From an uncultured Gammaproteobacteria bacterium (GTDB taxonomy: Bacteria > Pseudomonadota > Gammaproteobacteria > SZUA-152), in contig CAJVYS010000023.1 of the NCBI GenBank assembly GCA_913009875.1, forward strand, positions 1 through 34,241: a DNA stretch of 34,241 bases. The letters run 5' to 3'. A model generated the notes under the pieces. The model did no database searches. It was not told the DNA's origin and was given only the letters and a program-made list of their open reading frames with translations. The position numbers and the translations under genes are program-made. This document shows, piece after piece, positions 7,991 to 19,659 of the stretch; within the stretch, counting starts at the first letter, position 1; every line of letters starts with the position of its first letter.

Positions 7991-9943
7991 TTAGAAACCA
8001 ATCGCCAGACTGATCAAGGCCAGCAAACCGACAATCATCGCGAAGGCATAGTGGTACAGGTAGCCGGTCTGCACATGACGAATCTTGCTGGAAAGCCAGC
8101 CAACACTCTTCGCCGTGCCATTGACGAGCAGCCCGTCGATCAATTTCGTATCACCAATATTCGAGAACAAACGCCCCAGCTTACGCGAACCACCGGCAAA
8201 GAAGCTGTCATAGAAGGCATCGAAGCCGTAGTTGTTTTCCAGCACCTTGTAGACCAGTGACAGCCTGTCCTTGATCATGGCCGGGATATCCGGACGCTTC
8301 AGGTAGAAGAAGGCTGCGGTCGCCACACCGGCCATGGCCAGCAGGAACGGCGGGGCCATCACACCATGGACGAGAAAGCCGCCAATACCCGTGTAACTCT
8401 CACCCAGCTGCGCGAGGACATCGTGCTCGGGCTTGACGTAGATGGCGTCACCAAACATGCCGGCGAACAGCATCGGTTCGATGAAGAAGGCGCCCGCAAT
8501 CACCGAAGGAACGGCCAGGGCAAGCAAGGGCCAGGTCACCACCCTCGGACTCTCCTGCAAATGTTCCCGGGTGTGCTCATCCATGCGCTCTTTGCCGTGG
8601 AAGACCAGGAAGAACATGCGGAAGCTGTAAAAGGCGGTAATAAAGACACCCAGTACCACGGAAAAATAGGCGAATCCGGCGCCGGGGATCTGCGAGGCGT
8701 GCACGGCCTCGATGATCGCATCCTTGGAGAAGAAGCCGGAGAAGCCGGGGAAACCGATCAAGGCCAGGGAACCGATCAGCATGCACCAGTAGGTAATGGG
8801 CATGTATTTTTTCAGGCCACCCATCTTGCGGATGTCCTGTTCATGGTGCATGGCGATGATCACCGAGCCCGCCGCCAGGAACAGCAGGGCCTTGAAGGCG
8901 GCGTGTGTCATCAGGTGGAAAATACCGGCGGAATAGGCGGAAACGCCCAGCGCCACGGTCATGTAACCCAGCTGTGATAGCGTGGAATAGGCAATCACGC
9001 GCTTGATGTCATTCTGAATGATGCCCAGCAGACCCATGAACAGCGCAGTGATGGCACCGATGACGACAATAAAGCTCAGTGCGGTCTCGGTCAGCTCATA
9101 GATCGGCGACATACGGGCCACCATGAAGATACCGGCCGTCACCATGGTGGCGGCGTGGATCAGGGCGGAGATGGGGGTCGGGCCTTCCATGGAATCCGGC
9201 AGCCATACATGCAAGGGTACCTGCGCCGATTTGCCCATGGCGCCGATAAACAGCAGGATGCCGATGACCGTCAGCAGCGACCACTCGCTGCCGGGAATGA
9301 TTTCGATGGTCAGGTCGGCCAATGCCGGGGCGGCATCGAACACGTCCTGATAATCCAGGCTGTTGAAATACATCAGCACTGCGGCAATGCCGAGGATAAA
9401 ACCAAAATCGCCCACACGGTTGACGAGGAAGGCCTTGAGATTGGCGTAAATAGCCGTCTCACGCTTGAACCAGAAGCCGATCAGCAGGTAGGAGACCAGG
9501 CCCACCGCTTCCCAGCCAAAGAACAGCTGCAGGAAGTTGTTGGACATCACCAGCATCAGCATGGAGAAGGTAAATAGCGAGATATAGCAGAAGAAACGCT
9601 GGTAACCCGGATCGTCGCGCATATAGCCAATGGTATAGATATGCACCATCAGCGAGACGAAGGTGACCACCACGATCATGACGGCCGTCAGCGAGTCGAT
9701 GAGGAAGCCGATCTCAAAACGGATGCCGTCACTGACCATCCAGGTATAAACCGCCTGGTTGTAGACCGCAGCACCATCGAAGATAACGTCTTTGAACACG
9801 ATCACGGACATGACAAAGGAAATGGCCACACCCGTGATGGTGACCCAATGCGCACCACTGCGGCCGATCTTCTTGCCAAACAGGCCGGCGATGATGGCGC
9901 CGATCAGGGGGGCAAGAACGATGGTCAGATAGATATTTTCCAT
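7991..9943 (-). CDS. nuoL: NADH-quinone oxidoreductase subunit L
   Basis: 650 aa; GAMGKSAQVPLHVWLPDSMEGPTPISALIHAATMVTAGIFM. Confidence 0.96.
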   Translation of the reverse strand: MENIYLTIVLAPLIGAIIAGLFGKKIGRSGAHWVTITGVAISFVMSVIVFKDVIFDGAAVYNQAVYTWMVSDGIRFEIGFLIDSLTAVMIVVVTFVSLMVHIYTIGYMRDDPGYQRFFCYISLFTFSMLMLVMSNNFLQLFFGWEAVGLVSYLLIGFWFKRETAIYANLKAFLVNRVGDFGFILGIAAVLMYFNSLDYQDVFDAAPALADLTIEIIPGSEWSLLTVIGILLFIGAMGKSAQVPLHVWLPDSMEGPTPISALIHAATMVTAGIFMVARMSPIYELTETALSFIVVIGAITALFMGLLGIIQNDIKRVIAYSTLSQLGYMTVALGVSAYSAGIFHLMTHAAFKALLFLAAGSVIIAMHHEQDIRKMGGLKKYMPITYWCMLIGSLALIGFPGFSGFFSKDAIIEAVHASQIPGAGFAYFSVVLGVFITAFYSFRMFFLVFHGKERMDEHTREHLQESPRVVTWPLLALAVPSVIAGAFFIEPMLFAGMFGDAIYVKPEHDVLAQLGESYTGIGGFLVHGVMAPPFLLAMAGVATAAFFYLKRPDIPAMIKDRLSLVYKVLENNYGFDAFYDSFFAGGSRKLGRLFSNIGDTKLIDGLLVNGTAKSVGWLSSKIRHVQTGYLYHYAFAMIVGLLALISLAIGF

Positions 9944-9956
9944 TTTCTTTTCCGGA

Positions 9957-10262
9957 TCAGCCGTTCAACGAATTGATGTCATCGACATTGATGGATCTGC
10001 GATTGCGGAACAGCACCACGAGGATGGCAAGGCCTATCGCAGCCTCGGCGGCGGCAACTGTCAGAATGAAGAACACAAAGACCTGGCCCGCGATGTCTCC
10101 CAGGAAATGGGAGAAAGCGACAAAATTCATGTTCACCGCAAGCAACATAAGCTCCACGGCCATCAACAGAATAATGACGTTCTTCCGGTTAAGGAAGATG
10201 CCGGCAACACTGATGCAGAACAGAATCGCACCCAGTATCAGAAAATGTGACATCGAAATCAT
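9957..10262 (-). CDS. nuoK: NADH-quinone oxidoreductase subunit K
   Basis: 101 aa; [40 protein letters not shown]. Confidence 0.95.
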   Translation of the reverse strand: MISMSHFLILGAILFCISVAGIFLNRKNVIILLMAVELMLLAVNMNFVAFSHFLGDIAGQVFVFFILTVAAAEAAIGLAILVVLFRNRRSINVDDINSLNG

Positions 10263-10345
10263 GTAATTCCCACCCGCGGTGAGTTGTCTAATTGAGTTAT
10301 CTAATCAAGGCCGAACGTCGGTTGATGGGTTAACCGATGAAGACT

Positions 10346-10948
10346 TCAATCGTCCTGCTTTTCAGTTGCCATCTTGACCAGACGGACCCGGTCCTTGCTC
10401 TTGACCAACACCTGCTCCTCCGGCTTCATGAAGTTGGTCTTTACCCGTTTGCGCAATGTCAGGGCGATGGCGGCGATAATCGCCACGACCAGAATAACCG
10501 CGGCCAATTCAAAGGCGAACAGGTATTCGGTATACAGCACCAGGCCAATTTCCCGTGTATTGCTGTAGTCGGCGTCACGAGGTGGCGGCGCCGGAAATTT
10601 ATCCAGGCCGAAACGCGCCGGCCCCACGATGTAGACCAGCTGCGCCACCATGATAACGGCGACCAGCAACCCGACCGGCAAATAGCGGGCAAAGCCTTCG
10701 CGTAGAACCGTCAGATTGATATCCAGCATCATCACCACAAACAGGAACAGCACCATCACCGCGCCGACATAGACCAGCACCAGCGTCAGGGCGAGGAATT
10801 CGGCTTCCAGCAGAATCCAGATCGCGGCACTGGTGAAGAATGCCAGCACCAGAAACAGGGCTGCAAACACCGGGTTGCGCACGGTAACGACCGCACCAGC
10901 GGATAGCACCAGCACCGTAGAAAATATGTAGAAAATTGTTTGTTCCAC
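10346..10948 (-). CDS. nuoJ: NADH-quinone oxidoreductase subunit J
   Basis: FLALTLVLVYVGAVMVLFLFVVMMLDI signature; operon position. Confidence 0.95.
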   Translation of the reverse strand: MEQTIFYIFSTVLVLSAGAVVTVRNPVFAALFLVLAFFTSAAIWILLEAEFLALTLVLVYVGAVMVLFLFVVMMLDINLTVLREGFARYLPVGLLVAVIMVAQLVYIVGPARFGLDKFPAPPPRDADYSNTREIGLVLYTEYLFAFELAAVILVVAIIAAIALTLRKRVKTNFMKPEEQVLVKSKDRVRLVKMATEKQDD

Positions 10949-10969
10949 GCCTATACCGTCAATTGTTGA

Positions 10970-11458
10970 TTATCGATACTTAGCATCGGCGGCACGATCT
11001 GCCGCAATCTGCTTCTCAAATTTGTCTCCGTGGGCAAGGAGTTTTTCCTTGGTCATATACAGATCTTCTCGCACATCACCGTAATACTCGAAGTGGCGTG
11101 TTTCGACGATGGCATCCACGGGGCAGGATTCCTCACAGAATCCGCAATAAATACATTTTGTCAGGTCAATGTCATAACGCGTGGTCCGGCGGCTGCCATC
11201 CTCACGTTCTTCCATATCAATGGTGATCGCCAGTGCGGGACACACGGCCTCACACAGTTTGCAGGCGATACAGCGCTCTTCGCCATTCGCATAGCGGCGC
11301 TGCGCATGCAGGCCGCGAAAACGCGGTGACATCGGGGTCTTCTCTTCCGGATACTGCACGGTAATCTTGCGCTTGAAGAAATAACGTCCGGTCAGTATCA
11401 GCCCCTTCATCAGCTCGATCAGGAAGAGACTCTTTATATAGTTGCTAATCGTCTTCAT
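10970..11458 (-). CDS. nuoI: NADH-quinone oxidoreductase subunit I
   Basis: Two 4Fe-4S motifs [13 protein letters not shown] and [16 protein letters not shown]. Start MKTISNY at 11458 preferred over the longer ORF. Confidence 0.95.
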   Translation of the reverse strand: MKTISNYIKSLFLIELMKGLILTGRYFFKRKITVQYPEEKTPMSPRFRGLHAQRRYANGEERCIACKLCEAVCPALAITIDMEEREDGSRRTTRYDIDLTKCIYCGFCEESCPVDAIVETRHFEYYGDVREDLYMTKEKLLAHGDKFEKQIAADRAADAKYR

Positions 11459-11472
11459 TCGTCTGCTTCCCG

Positions 11473-12549
11473 TTAATCGAACCACGGCCCGACATTGCCG
11501 ACAACCATCGCCGCAACAACCATCAACCATACGATGGTGATGGGAATAAACACCTTCCAGCCCAGACGCATGATCTGGTCATAGCGATAGCGCGGATAGG
11601 TGGCGCGAATCCACAGGAACAGGAACATGAAAAAGGCGGTCTTGAGCAGCAACCAGTGGATACCACTGCCCAGCAACAGCCCCAGACCACCACCCGTCAG
11701 CATGGATTCGGGCAGGATGCCTTCGAAAGGCGACAGCCAGCCACCCATGAACATCGCCGCCGTCAGCAGGGAGATCAAAATAATATTCGCATACTCGGCG
11801 AGGAAGAAAACCGAGAAGGTCATGGCGGAGTATTCGACATGGAAACCGGCGACGATTTCCGATTCACCCTCGGCCACATCGAAGGGCGCACGGTTGGTTT
11901 CCGCCAGCCCGGAGATGAAATAGATGAGGAACAACGGCAGTAAAGGCCACATGAACCACTGGATCACACTGCCCTGCTGTGCCATCACGATTTCGCCCAG
12001 ATTCAGGCTGCCGGCCGCCAACAACACGCCCACCAGAGCAAAACCCATGGCAATCTCATAAGAGACGATCTGTGCCGCTGAACGCAGCGCGCCAAGGAAT
12101 GCATATTTTGAGTTAGAGGCCCAGCCGGCAATAATAATGCCGTAGACACCCAGCGAGGTCATGGCCAGGATATACAACAGGCTGGCGTCAATGTCCGCAA
12201 TGACCAGGCCATCATCAAATGGCACCACGGCCCATGCCGCCATGGCAGGGCCAATGGTCAATATGGGGGCGAGAATAAACAGAAACAGGTTGGCGTTGGT
12301 CGGAAGAATGGTTTCCTTGAACATCAGCTTGACGGCATCGGCGATCGGCTGCAGCAGGCCGCGCGGGCCGACACGATTGGGGCCGATGCGGATCTGGATG
12401 TAACCGATGACCTTGCGTTCAGCCAGCGTCAGGTAGGCCACGGCGCCCAGCAGCGGGAGCAGCAGCGCAAAAATCTTTAAAAGGATGATCAGCAGTGTCA
12501 CCAGGCCATCGGGCAGGAAACTTAGTGCTGACTGGATTGCCTCAAGCAT
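11473..12549 (-). CDS. nuoH: NADH-quinone oxidoreductase subunit H
   Basis: [58 protein letters not shown]. Confidence 0.96.
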   Translation of the reverse strand: MLEAIQSALSFLPDGLVTLLIILLKIFALLLPLLGAVAYLTLAERKVIGYIQIRIGPNRVGPRGLLQPIADAVKLMFKETILPTNANLFLFILAPILTIGPAMAAWAVVPFDDGLVIADIDASLLYILAMTSLGVYGIIIAGWASNSKYAFLGALRSAAQIVSYEIAMGFALVGVLLAAGSLNLGEIVMAQQGSVIQWFMWPLLPLFLIYFISGLAETNRAPFDVAEGESEIVAGFHVEYSAMTFSVFFLAEYANIILISLLTAAMFMGGWLSPFEGILPESMLTGGGLGLLLGSGIHWLLLKTAFFMFLFLWIRATYPRYRYDQIMRLGWKVFIPITIVWLMVVAAMVVGNVGPWFD

Positions 12550-12577
12550 CGATTATTCTCAGTCTTTCACGCAATAT

Positions 12578-14704
12578 TCAAACACGCGTCCGCGCAACAG
12601 CCTGCAGGCTTTCGGCGCGACGCACAATTCCATCACCGGCATAGGCCGGGGGCTTACCGTATTCGACGGCAGAACCCAGCGACTCGGGGCAACGCCATGA
12701 AATGGTGTTATCTGCACGGGTATCCCCCACCTCGGTGGATAGCTCGGCAAGAACCTCGGACGATTCGATAAAGTCAAAACCATCGCAGTTGAACAGATTA
12801 CCCAGTACCCGCAGTACCTTCCATGCCGGACGGGAATCCCCCAGTGGCGGCACCACGCCTTCAAAACTCTGCCAGCGTCCCTCGGCATTGACAAAGGTAC
12901 CGGAGGTTTCGGTAAAGGGCGAAATCGGCAGTATGACGTCAGCATATGCCATCACGGCATCGCTTGAATAGGGGGTCAGGCTGACGACAAACTGCGCCTT
13001 CTCCATGGTTTCACGAGCGGCGCCGACACAATCCGCTTCCGGCTCGGTGTTGAGCAGCAGATAGGCCTTCATGTCCGAATCCAGCATCTGCGCGATATTC
13101 TTGCCATTCACCGAAGCGGGACGCCCCCCCGCCTTGCGATGCGGCAAGGCCCCTGCCTGCCAGGCGCCAGCGCCATTGCCACCGGCGGGCAAATAGCCGG
13201 GACGGCTGTCAGACAGTTCCGCGATTAGCGTCGCAATACTGCGAATGGCGCTGAATTGTGTATCGTTGATCGCCGCCTCGCCCATCAGCACCGAAGCAGA
13301 CTGGCCATTGAGCAATGACTCGGCAATTTGGCTGTGCAAGTCCGCAACCTCAACAGACTTGCTCAGTGCCGCAAAACCCTCGGGGGCGGTCTTGGCGGAT
13401 TTACCCAGCAAGGCCTTGGCGATGGCAACCAATTCCTCCAGCATGTTTGTGGAGACACGGCTGGCCAGCTGTGGGAAATGGTAGGAAAAATTGGCGGGAC
13501 TGACGCTGGAAATCTTCCCGCCACTCAACGCAGCCTTGCGCAGACGATGCCCAATGATGGGTTGATCTCTGGATACGTCGGCGCCAATCAGCAGCACGGC
13601 ATCATTACGTTCCAGATCGCCGATTGCCTGCCCCAGCCAGGGGAAGCCCGGCGCCTCTTCCTGATCCGAAAAATCCGTCTGTTTGAGGCGATGGTCGATA
13701 TTGCCACAGCCGATTTCACGCATGAGCTTCTGCAGCAGATAAAGTTCTTCCAGCGTGGAAACCGGCGAGGCAAGCGCACCAATGTCATCAGAGCCCACTT
13801 GCTTGAGGCCATCGACGGCACGATGCAATGCGGTTTCCCAATCGGTCTCCTGCCATTCGCCCTCGACCTTTATCATCGGGGCCTGCACGCGCTCTGCACT
13901 ATTGAGACCTTCATAGCTGAAGCGATCACGATCCGACAACCAGGTTTCGTTGATTTCTTCATTCTCACGCGGCACCACGCGCACCACGCGGTCGCGCTTC
14001 ACGTGTACATGAATATTGGAGCCGACGCAGTCATGGGGCGCAATGCTATCGCGCTGAACCAGCTCCCATGCCCGTGCCACGTAGCGGAAGGGTTTTGAGG
14101 TCAAGGCACCGACCGGACAAAGGTCGATAATATTGCCGGACAGCTCGGAACTCAGGCTCTGCTGCACGAAGGTGCCGATTTCCATGTGCTCGCCACGGCC
14201 GATGGAGCCCATTTCATACACGCCGGCGATTTCAATGCCGAAACGCACACAGCGCGTGCAGTGGATGCAGCGCGTCATGTCGCCGCCGATCAGCGGGCCG
14301 AAGTCCTTGCTGGGCAGAACACGCTTGCTTTCGGCGTATTTTGAAACATCACTGCCATAGGTGAGGGCGACATCCTGCAATTCGCACTCGCCACCCTGGT
14401 CACAAATCGGGCAATCCAGGGGGTGATTGATGAGCAGGAATTCCATCACTCCCTTCTGCGCCGCCACGGCCTTGGCGGAACGGGTAAAGACCTTCATGCC
14501 ATCCGTTACCGGCGTGGCACAGGCCGGCAGTGGTTTTGCCGCCTTTTCCACCTCGACCAGACACATGCGGCAGTTCGCCGCGATGGAGAGTTTTTTGTGA
14601 TAGCAGAAACGCGGGATATTGATACCCGCATCGTCTGCTGCCTCTATCACCATCGAGCCTTCGCGCGCGTGAATCTTTTTGCCATCAATTTCGATGTTGA
14701 CCAT
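12578..14704 (-). CDS. nuoG: NADH-quinone oxidoreductase subunit G
   Basis: 2Fe-2S/4Fe-4S N-terminus (CRMCLVEVEKAAKPLPACATPV, CPICDQGGECELQD, RCIHCTRCVRF). Confidence 0.96.
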   Translation of the reverse strand: MVNIEIDGKKIHAREGSMVIEAADDAGINIPRFCYHKKLSIAANCRMCLVEVEKAAKPLPACATPVTDGMKVFTRSAKAVAAQKGVMEFLLINHPLDCPICDQGGECELQDVALTYGSDVSKYAESKRVLPSKDFGPLIGGDMTRCIHCTRCVRFGIEIAGVYEMGSIGRGEHMEIGTFVQQSLSSELSGNIIDLCPVGALTSKPFRYVARAWELVQRDSIAPHDCVGSNIHVHVKRDRVVRVVPRENEEINETWLSDRDRFSYEGLNSAERVQAPMIKVEGEWQETDWETALHRAVDGLKQVGSDDIGALASPVSTLEELYLLQKLMREIGCGNIDHRLKQTDFSDQEEAPGFPWLGQAIGDLERNDAVLLIGADVSRDQPIIGHRLRKAALSGGKISSVSPANFSYHFPQLASRVSTNMLEELVAIAKALLGKSAKTAPEGFAALSKSVEVADLHSQIAESLLNGQSASVLMGEAAINDTQFSAIRSIATLIAELSDSRPGYLPAGGNGAGAWQAGALPHRKAGGRPASVNGKNIAQMLDSDMKAYLLLNTEPEADCVGAARETMEKAQFVVSLTPYSSDAVMAYADVILPISPFTETSGTFVNAEGRWQSFEGVVPPLGDSRPAWKVLRVLGNLFNCDGFDFIESSEVLAELSTEVGDTRADNTISWRCPESLGSAVEYGKPPAYAGDGIVRRAESLQAVARTRV

Positions 14705-14736
14705 CGTGATACTCGTACCGTCTAACGTGAAACGCC

Positions 14737-16014
14737 TTAGGCGTCCGCATCGACCATGCAGGATTTATGATCGATGTGATATTGAAATTCGTCTCTGAAC
14801 TTGCGGACAAAGCTGCTTACCGGCATCGCCGCGGCATCGCCCAAAGCACAGATGGTTCTGCCCTGAATCTTGCCTGAAACATCCAGCAGGAGATCCAGAT
14901 CCTCCTGACGTCCCTGCCCGTGTTCGATGCGATGTACAACGCGCATCAACCAGCCCGTGCCTTCTCGACAGGGTGTGCACTGGCCGCAGGATTCTTCGTA
15001 ATAAAAGTGCGATATGCGCGCCAGCGCCCTCACCATGCAGGTGGAATCATCCATGACGATGACCGAACCGGCGCCCAGCTGCGAGCCGGCCTTCGAAATA
15101 GAGTCATAATCCATGCTCATGGCCATCGCCTCTTCAGGCAAAAGTACCGGCGTTGAAGAGCCTCCCGGTATCACCGCCTTCAGTTTGTGGCCGTCCCGAA
15201 TACCGCCAGCCATTTCCATTAACTCGGAAAATGGCGTACCCATCGGCACTTCATAATTACCGGGCTTGTTCACGTGACCGCTGACGCAGAACAGTTTGGA
15301 TCCGCCGTTGTTCGGCTTGCCGAGATCCAGAAACCATTGGCCGCCATTTTTCAAAATAACCGGAACGGAAGCCAAAGTCTCAGTATTGTTGATTGTCGTC
15401 GGGCGACCATACAGACCGAAGCTGGCCGGGAAAGGCGGCTTGAAACGCGGCTGACCTTTCTTGCCTTCCAGTGACTCCAGCAACGCCGTCTCTTCACCGC
15501 AGACGTAGGCACCGCCACCGAGGTGGACATGCAGATCAAAATCTATGCCGCTGCCCATGATATTCTTGCCCAGCAGGCCTGCGGCATAGGCGTCGTCGAT
15601 GGCCTGCTGGAAACGCTCATAGGGTTCCCAGAATTCACCGCGGATGTAGTTGTATCCTGCCGTTGCACCGATGGTATAACCAGCAATAGCCATCCCCTCA
15701 ACCAGCTGATGGGGGTTGTAGCGCAGGATGTCGCGATCCTTGCAGGTGCCTGGCTCGCCTTCATCAGAATTACAGACGATGTACTTTTGCCCCGGTGTAT
15801 TGCGCGGCATGAAACTCCACTTCAGACCGGTGGGAAAACCCGCACCGCCACGGCCGCGCAACGCCGAGGTCTTCAGCTGATTGATGATTTCGTCAGGAAC
15901 CGTCTTCTCTGTGAGAATCTTCTTCCACACATCATAGCCGCCCGCACCCTGATAGGTTTCCAGCGTCCAGGGCTTATCGAGATGCAGCGTTCTAAAACAA
16001 ACTTCGTTGGCCAT
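14737..16014 (-). CDS. nuoF: NADH-quinone oxidoreductase subunit F (NADH/FMN binding)
   Basis: [34 protein letters not shown]. Confidence 0.96.
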   Translation of the reverse strand: MANEVCFRTLHLDKPWTLETYQGAGGYDVWKKILTEKTVPDEIINQLKTSALRGRGGAGFPTGLKWSFMPRNTPGQKYIVCNSDEGEPGTCKDRDILRYNPHQLVEGMAIAGYTIGATAGYNYIRGEFWEPYERFQQAIDDAYAAGLLGKNIMGSGIDFDLHVHLGGGAYVCGEETALLESLEGKKGQPRFKPPFPASFGLYGRPTTINNTETLASVPVILKNGGQWFLDLGKPNNGGSKLFCVSGHVNKPGNYEVPMGTPFSELMEMAGGIRDGHKLKAVIPGGSSTPVLLPEEAMAMSMDYDSISKAGSQLGAGSVIVMDDSTCMVRALARISHFYYEESCGQCTPCREGTGWLMRVVHRIEHGQGRQEDLDLLLDVSGKIQGRTICALGDAAAMPVSSFVRKFRDEFQYHIDHKSCMVDADA

Positions 16015-16019
16015 AAGGG

Positions 16020-16526
16020 TTAGTCCAACTGATCCAGTATTTCGTCGATTTTTTCGGGCGTCAGCTTGAGATGGTATTGGCGATCAATCTGACACATTGG
16101 CGCATCCACACAAGCCCCCAGACATTCGACTTCTTTGAGTGTTATCCGGCCGTCCTCGGTTGTCTCTCCCAGACCAATACCCAGGCGCTCGCGCAGATGT
16201 GCAACCACATCGTCAGAGCCAGACAACATGCAGGAAATATTGGTGCAGACACATATTTTGTGACGACCGACCGGACTCAATTCATACATCGAATAGAATG
16301 TCGCGACCTCGTATACCGCCATCGGCGTCATGTCGAGATAGTGCGCGACGGCATCCATCAACTCAGTGGTGAGATAACCACCATTGTCATCCTGCATGAT
16401 GCGCAATGCGGCCATCACGGCAGACTGCTTCTGATCCAGCGGATACTTGGCGATCCATTGGTCAATCTCGGCCTTGCACTCGGCGGAGATCAAATCATTT
16501 TTTGTTGTTCCCATCTCGGCGACCAT
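16020..16526 (-). CDS. nuoE: NADH-quinone oxidoreductase subunit E
   Basis: [19 protein letters not shown] and [11 protein letters not shown] thioredoxin-like 2Fe-2S motifs. Confidence 0.95.
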   Translation of the reverse strand: MVAEMGTTKNDLISAECKAEIDQWIAKYPLDQKQSAVMAALRIMQDDNGGYLTTELMDAVAHYLDMTPMAVYEVATFYSMYELSPVGRHKICVCTNISCMLSGSDDVVAHLRERLGIGLGETTEDGRITLKEVECLGACVDAPMCQIDRQYHLKLTPEKIDEILDQLD

Positions 16527-17779
16527 CAGCGATCAATCTCTCCGAAAACGATGTCCTGTGTACCGATGATCGCCACCACATCGGCAATCATGTGACCACG
16601 GGTCATTTCGTCCAGCGAAGCCAGATGGGCAAAACCCGGGGATCGAATCTTCAGGCGGTAGGGCTTATTGGCGCCATCGGATACGAGGTAAATGCCAAAC
16701 TCTCCCTTGGGATGCTCGACGGCGGTATACACCTCGCCTTCCGGTAGGGAGTAACCCTCGGTAAATAACTTGAAGTGGTGAATCAGCGACTCCATGTTGC
16801 CCTTCATTTCTTCCCGTTTGGGGGGGACATGTTTGTGATCGTCAAGCATCACCGGGCCCGGGTTGTTACGTAACCAGTCGACACACTGTTTGATAATCCG
16901 GTTCGACTGACGCATTTCTTCGACGCGCACCAGGTAACGGTCGTAACAGTCACCGTTCGTTCCTACCGGAATATCAAAATCGACCTTGTCATAAACCGCG
17001 TAGGGCTGTTTCTTGCGCAGATCCCATTCAATACCGGAGCCACGAAGCATCGGCCCGGTAAAGCCCATTTGCAAGGCGCGTTCCGGCGATACCACGCCGA
17101 TGCCAACGGTACGCTGCTTCCAGATGCGATTATCGGTCAGCAGTGTTTCATATTCGTCGATATAAGTGGGAAAGCGTCGAGTGAAATCTTCGATGAAGTC
17201 GAGTAGTGAACCCTGACGGTTTTCGTTCAGACGATCCACTTCCTTTTGGCTGTGCCACTTGGAAGCTTCGTACTTGGCCATGCTGTCGGGCAGATCACGA
17301 TATACACCGCCCGGGCGGTAGTACGCGGCATGCAAACGCGCACCGGAGACCGCCTCGTAGACATCCATGAGATCTTCGCGTTCACGGAAGGCATACAGAA
17401 ACACGGTCATGGCACCGATATCCAGCGCATGCGCGCCTAACCAAAAAACATGGTTCAGAACCCGGGTAATTTCATCGAACATCACGCGGATGTACTGGGC
17501 ACGCTCCGGCGCGGCAATGCCAAGCATTTTTTCCAGCGCAAGCACATAACCATGTTCGTTACACATCATGGATATGTAATCGAGGCGATCCATGTACGGG
17601 ATGCTCTGATTATACGGCTTGCTTTCGGCCAGTTTCTCAGTGGCACGATGCAAAAGACCAATGTGCGGGTCGGCACGCTCGACGGTTTCACCATCCAGCT
17701 CCAACACCAAGCGCAGCACACCGTGTGCCGAAGGGTGCTGGGGTCCAAAGTTCAGTGTGTAATTGCGAATTTCAGGCAC
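16526..17779 (-). CDS. nuoD: NADH-quinone oxidoreductase subunit D
   Basis: [34 protein letters not shown]. Confidence 0.96.
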   Translation of the reverse strand: MPEIRNYTLNFGPQHPSAHGVLRLVLELDGETVERADPHIGLLHRATEKLAESKPYNQSIPYMDRLDYISMMCNEHGYVLALEKMLGIAAPERAQYIRVMFDEITRVLNHVFWLGAHALDIGAMTVFLYAFREREDLMDVYEAVSGARLHAAYYRPGGVYRDLPDSMAKYEASKWHSQKEVDRLNENRQGSLLDFIEDFTRRFPTYIDEYETLLTDNRIWKQRTVGIGVVSPERALQMGFTGPMLRGSGIEWDLRKKQPYAVYDKVDFDIPVGTNGDCYDRYLVRVEEMRQSNRIIKQCVDWLRNNPGPVMLDDHKHVPPKREEMKGNMESLIHHFKLFTEGYSLPEGEVYTAVEHPKGEFGIYLVSDGANKPYRLKIRSPGFAHLASLDEMTRGHMIADVVAIIGTQDIVFGEIDR

Positions 17780-17781
17780 GA

Positions 17782-18465
17782 TCAGCCCTCGCCTTCCGTG
17801 ACGGATTTAACGGGATGCTCTGCACGGATAACGCGAGGTACGAGGGTACGGAGTTCGATACTGACCGGTTCGTAGACGACACGGCGCTTTTCAGAATCAT
17901 AGCGCATTTCAACATTGCCCTGCAGCGGAAAGTCCTTACGAAACGGATGGCCGATAAATCCATAATCGGTCAATAATCTGCGCAAATCGGGGTGTCCCTT
18001 GAACATCACACCAAACAGGTCAAAGGCCTCACGCTCATACCAGTCAGCCGAGGCCCACAGGTCCACGACCGAATCGACAACGAGATGCGCTTCATCCAGC
18101 ATGACCTTGAGACGAACACGCTGGTTATTTTTAATGGACAGGAGGTGATAAATAACGGCAAATCGATGTCCGTCCTGCGGCGGGGTCTTGACCTTGTGTG
18201 GTCGATCGACACCACGGCTGAACCCGGTGCAGGAAGCGGAAACGGTATCCCACTCCGTCTCACCGTAGGTCAGAAGGTCTACGCCACAGACATCAAGCAG
18301 CTCTTGGAAGGAAAATTCTTCCTCGTCACGCAGTGCTTGGCCAACAGAAAGAAGCTGTTCCGCAGGCACTTCGACCGTGACTTCATTAAACGCCGTATGC
18401 GCCGCGACACTATCTGAAAAACGTGCCTGAATACGGGCTGAAAGAGCCTCAACCGCCTTACTCAT
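17782..18465 (-). CDS. nuoC: NADH-quinone oxidoreductase subunit C
   Basis: [45 protein letters not shown]; separate from nuoD. Confidence 0.95.
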   Translation of the reverse strand: MSKAVEALSARIQARFSDSVAAHTAFNEVTVEVPAEQLLSVGQALRDEEEFSFQELLDVCGVDLLTYGETEWDTVSASCTGFSRGVDRPHKVKTPPQDGHRFAVIYHLLSIKNNQRVRLKVMLDEAHLVVDSVVDLWASADWYEREAFDLFGVMFKGHPDLRRLLTDYGFIGHPFRKDFPLQGNVEMRYDSEKRRVVYEPVSIELRTLVPRVIRAEHPVKSVTEGEG

Positions 18466-18481
18466 CAGTCAGCTCCTTATA

Positions 18482-18970
18482 TTAGTTTGCCGCAGTGCGT
18501 GCAATCGTATTGGTGCGTTTGATCTTGTTTTGCAGCTGAATAATGCCATACAGCAATGCCTCAGCCGTCGGCGGGCAACCCGGGATATAAATATCAACAG
18601 GCACGATTCGATCGCAGCCACGCACAACAGAATAGGAATAGTGGTAGTAACCACCACCATTAGCGCAGGAACCCATGGAGATGACCCAGCGCGGCTCTGC
18701 CATCTGGTCATAAACTTTGCGCAGTGCCGGCGCCATTTTATTCACCAGTGTCCCGGCTACAATCATCACATCGGACTGGCGCGGACTCGGACGAAAGAGA
18801 ATACCGAAGCGATCGAGATCGTAGCGTGAGGCACCGGCCTGCATCATTTCCACGGCGCAACAGGCAAGACCAAAGGTCATGGGCCAGAGCGAACCGGTGC
18901 GTGCCCAGTTGATCAGCTTGTCGGCAGAAGTGGTAACGATACCCTTTTCGAGGACGCCTTCTACTCCCAT
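18482..18970 (-). CDS. nuoB: NADH-quinone oxidoreductase subunit B
   Basis: [51 protein letters not shown]. Start [10 protein letters not shown] at 18970 overlaps nuoA. Confidence 0.95.
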   Translation of the reverse strand: MGVEGVLEKGIVTTSADKLINWARTGSLWPMTFGLACCAVEMMQAGASRYDLDRFGILFRPSPRQSDVMIVAGTLVNKMAPALRKVYDQMAEPRWVISMGSCANGGGYYHYSYSVVRGCDRIVPVDIYIPGCPPTAEALLYGIIQLQNKIKRTNTIARTAAN

Positions 18971-19317
18971 TCCATCGCCCCTTTCTTCCACTCATAGGCA
19001 AACCCGACGACCAGTATGCCAAGAAACACAAACATTGCCCAAAAACCGAACACGCCGAGGTCACTCAGGACGATGGCCCAGGGGAACATAAAGGCAATTT
19101 CAAGATCGAAGATGATGAACAGGATCGCGACGAGGTAAAAACGCACATCGAATTTCATGCGCGAATCTTCAAAGGCCTCGAAGCCGCATTCGTAGGGTGA
19201 CAGTTTGGCACTGTCAGGACGGCTCGGGCCCAGCATATAGCCCATGAATATGGGGCCGATGCCAAACAACAAGCCCAAGATGAGGAACACCAGAATCGGT
19301 AAATAATTCTCTAGCAT
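18961..19317 (-). CDS. nuoA: NADH-quinone oxidoreductase subunit A
   Basis: [44 protein letters not shown]. Confidence 0.95.
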   Translation of the reverse strand: MLENYLPILVFLILGLLFGIGPIFMGYMLGPSRPDSAKLSPYECGFEAFEDSRMKFDVRFYLVAILFIIFDLEIAFMFPWAIVLSDLGVFGFWAMFVFLGILVVGFAYEWKKGAMEWE

Positions 19318-19437
19318 ACTGACTTAAAGTCTCATGTTAGCGGTGATTATTTCTTGTTATTTTTCAAGGGTCTTTCGACTCTAGCGAGAAAAACGTGCGT
19401 CCCTAGGGGCTAGCCTGATATTGATAGGCGAACGCCC

Positions 19438-19467
19438 AGTCTAGGCTAGATTGAAATTGCTTGTCAA
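19438..19467 (-). promoter_or_regulatory. Candidate sigma70 promoter for the nuo operon
   Basis: On the minus strand: TTGACA (19462-19467), 18-nt spacer, TAGACT (19438-19443), ~120 bp upstream of nuoA. Confidence 0.5.
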
Positions 19468-19554
19468 GACTGAGCTGAATTGAGTTTATCCATACAACTC
19501 AACGGGTTGGCTCACATAAAGAATTAAAGCAGCATTTTTTGACAGAAGAAAAAA

Positions 19555-19639
19555 TGGTGCCGATGGCCGGAGTCGAACCGGCACGGCTTTCGCCACTGCC
19601 CCCTCAAGACAGCGTGTCTACCAATTCCACCACATCGGC
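19555..19639 (-). tRNA. tRNA-Leu(GAG)
   Basis: Reverse complement GCCGATGTGGTGGAATTGGTAGACACGCTGTCTTGAGGGGGCAGTGGCGAAAGCCGTGCCGGTTCGACTCCGGCCATCGGCACCA: class II tRNA with encoded CCA; anticodon loop TTGAGGG gives GAG. Confidence 0.96.
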
Positions 19640-19659
19640 AATAAAACGAGGTTACTCAG

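Noticed and set aside
5220-9976. Long plus-strand ORFs opposite nuoN/M/L (e.g. 5220..5888, 6842..7927, 9155..9577), rich in His/Gln/Gly/Asp
   Set aside because: Mirror-frame ORFs antisense to hydrophobic membrane genes; biased composition and no recognisable domain.
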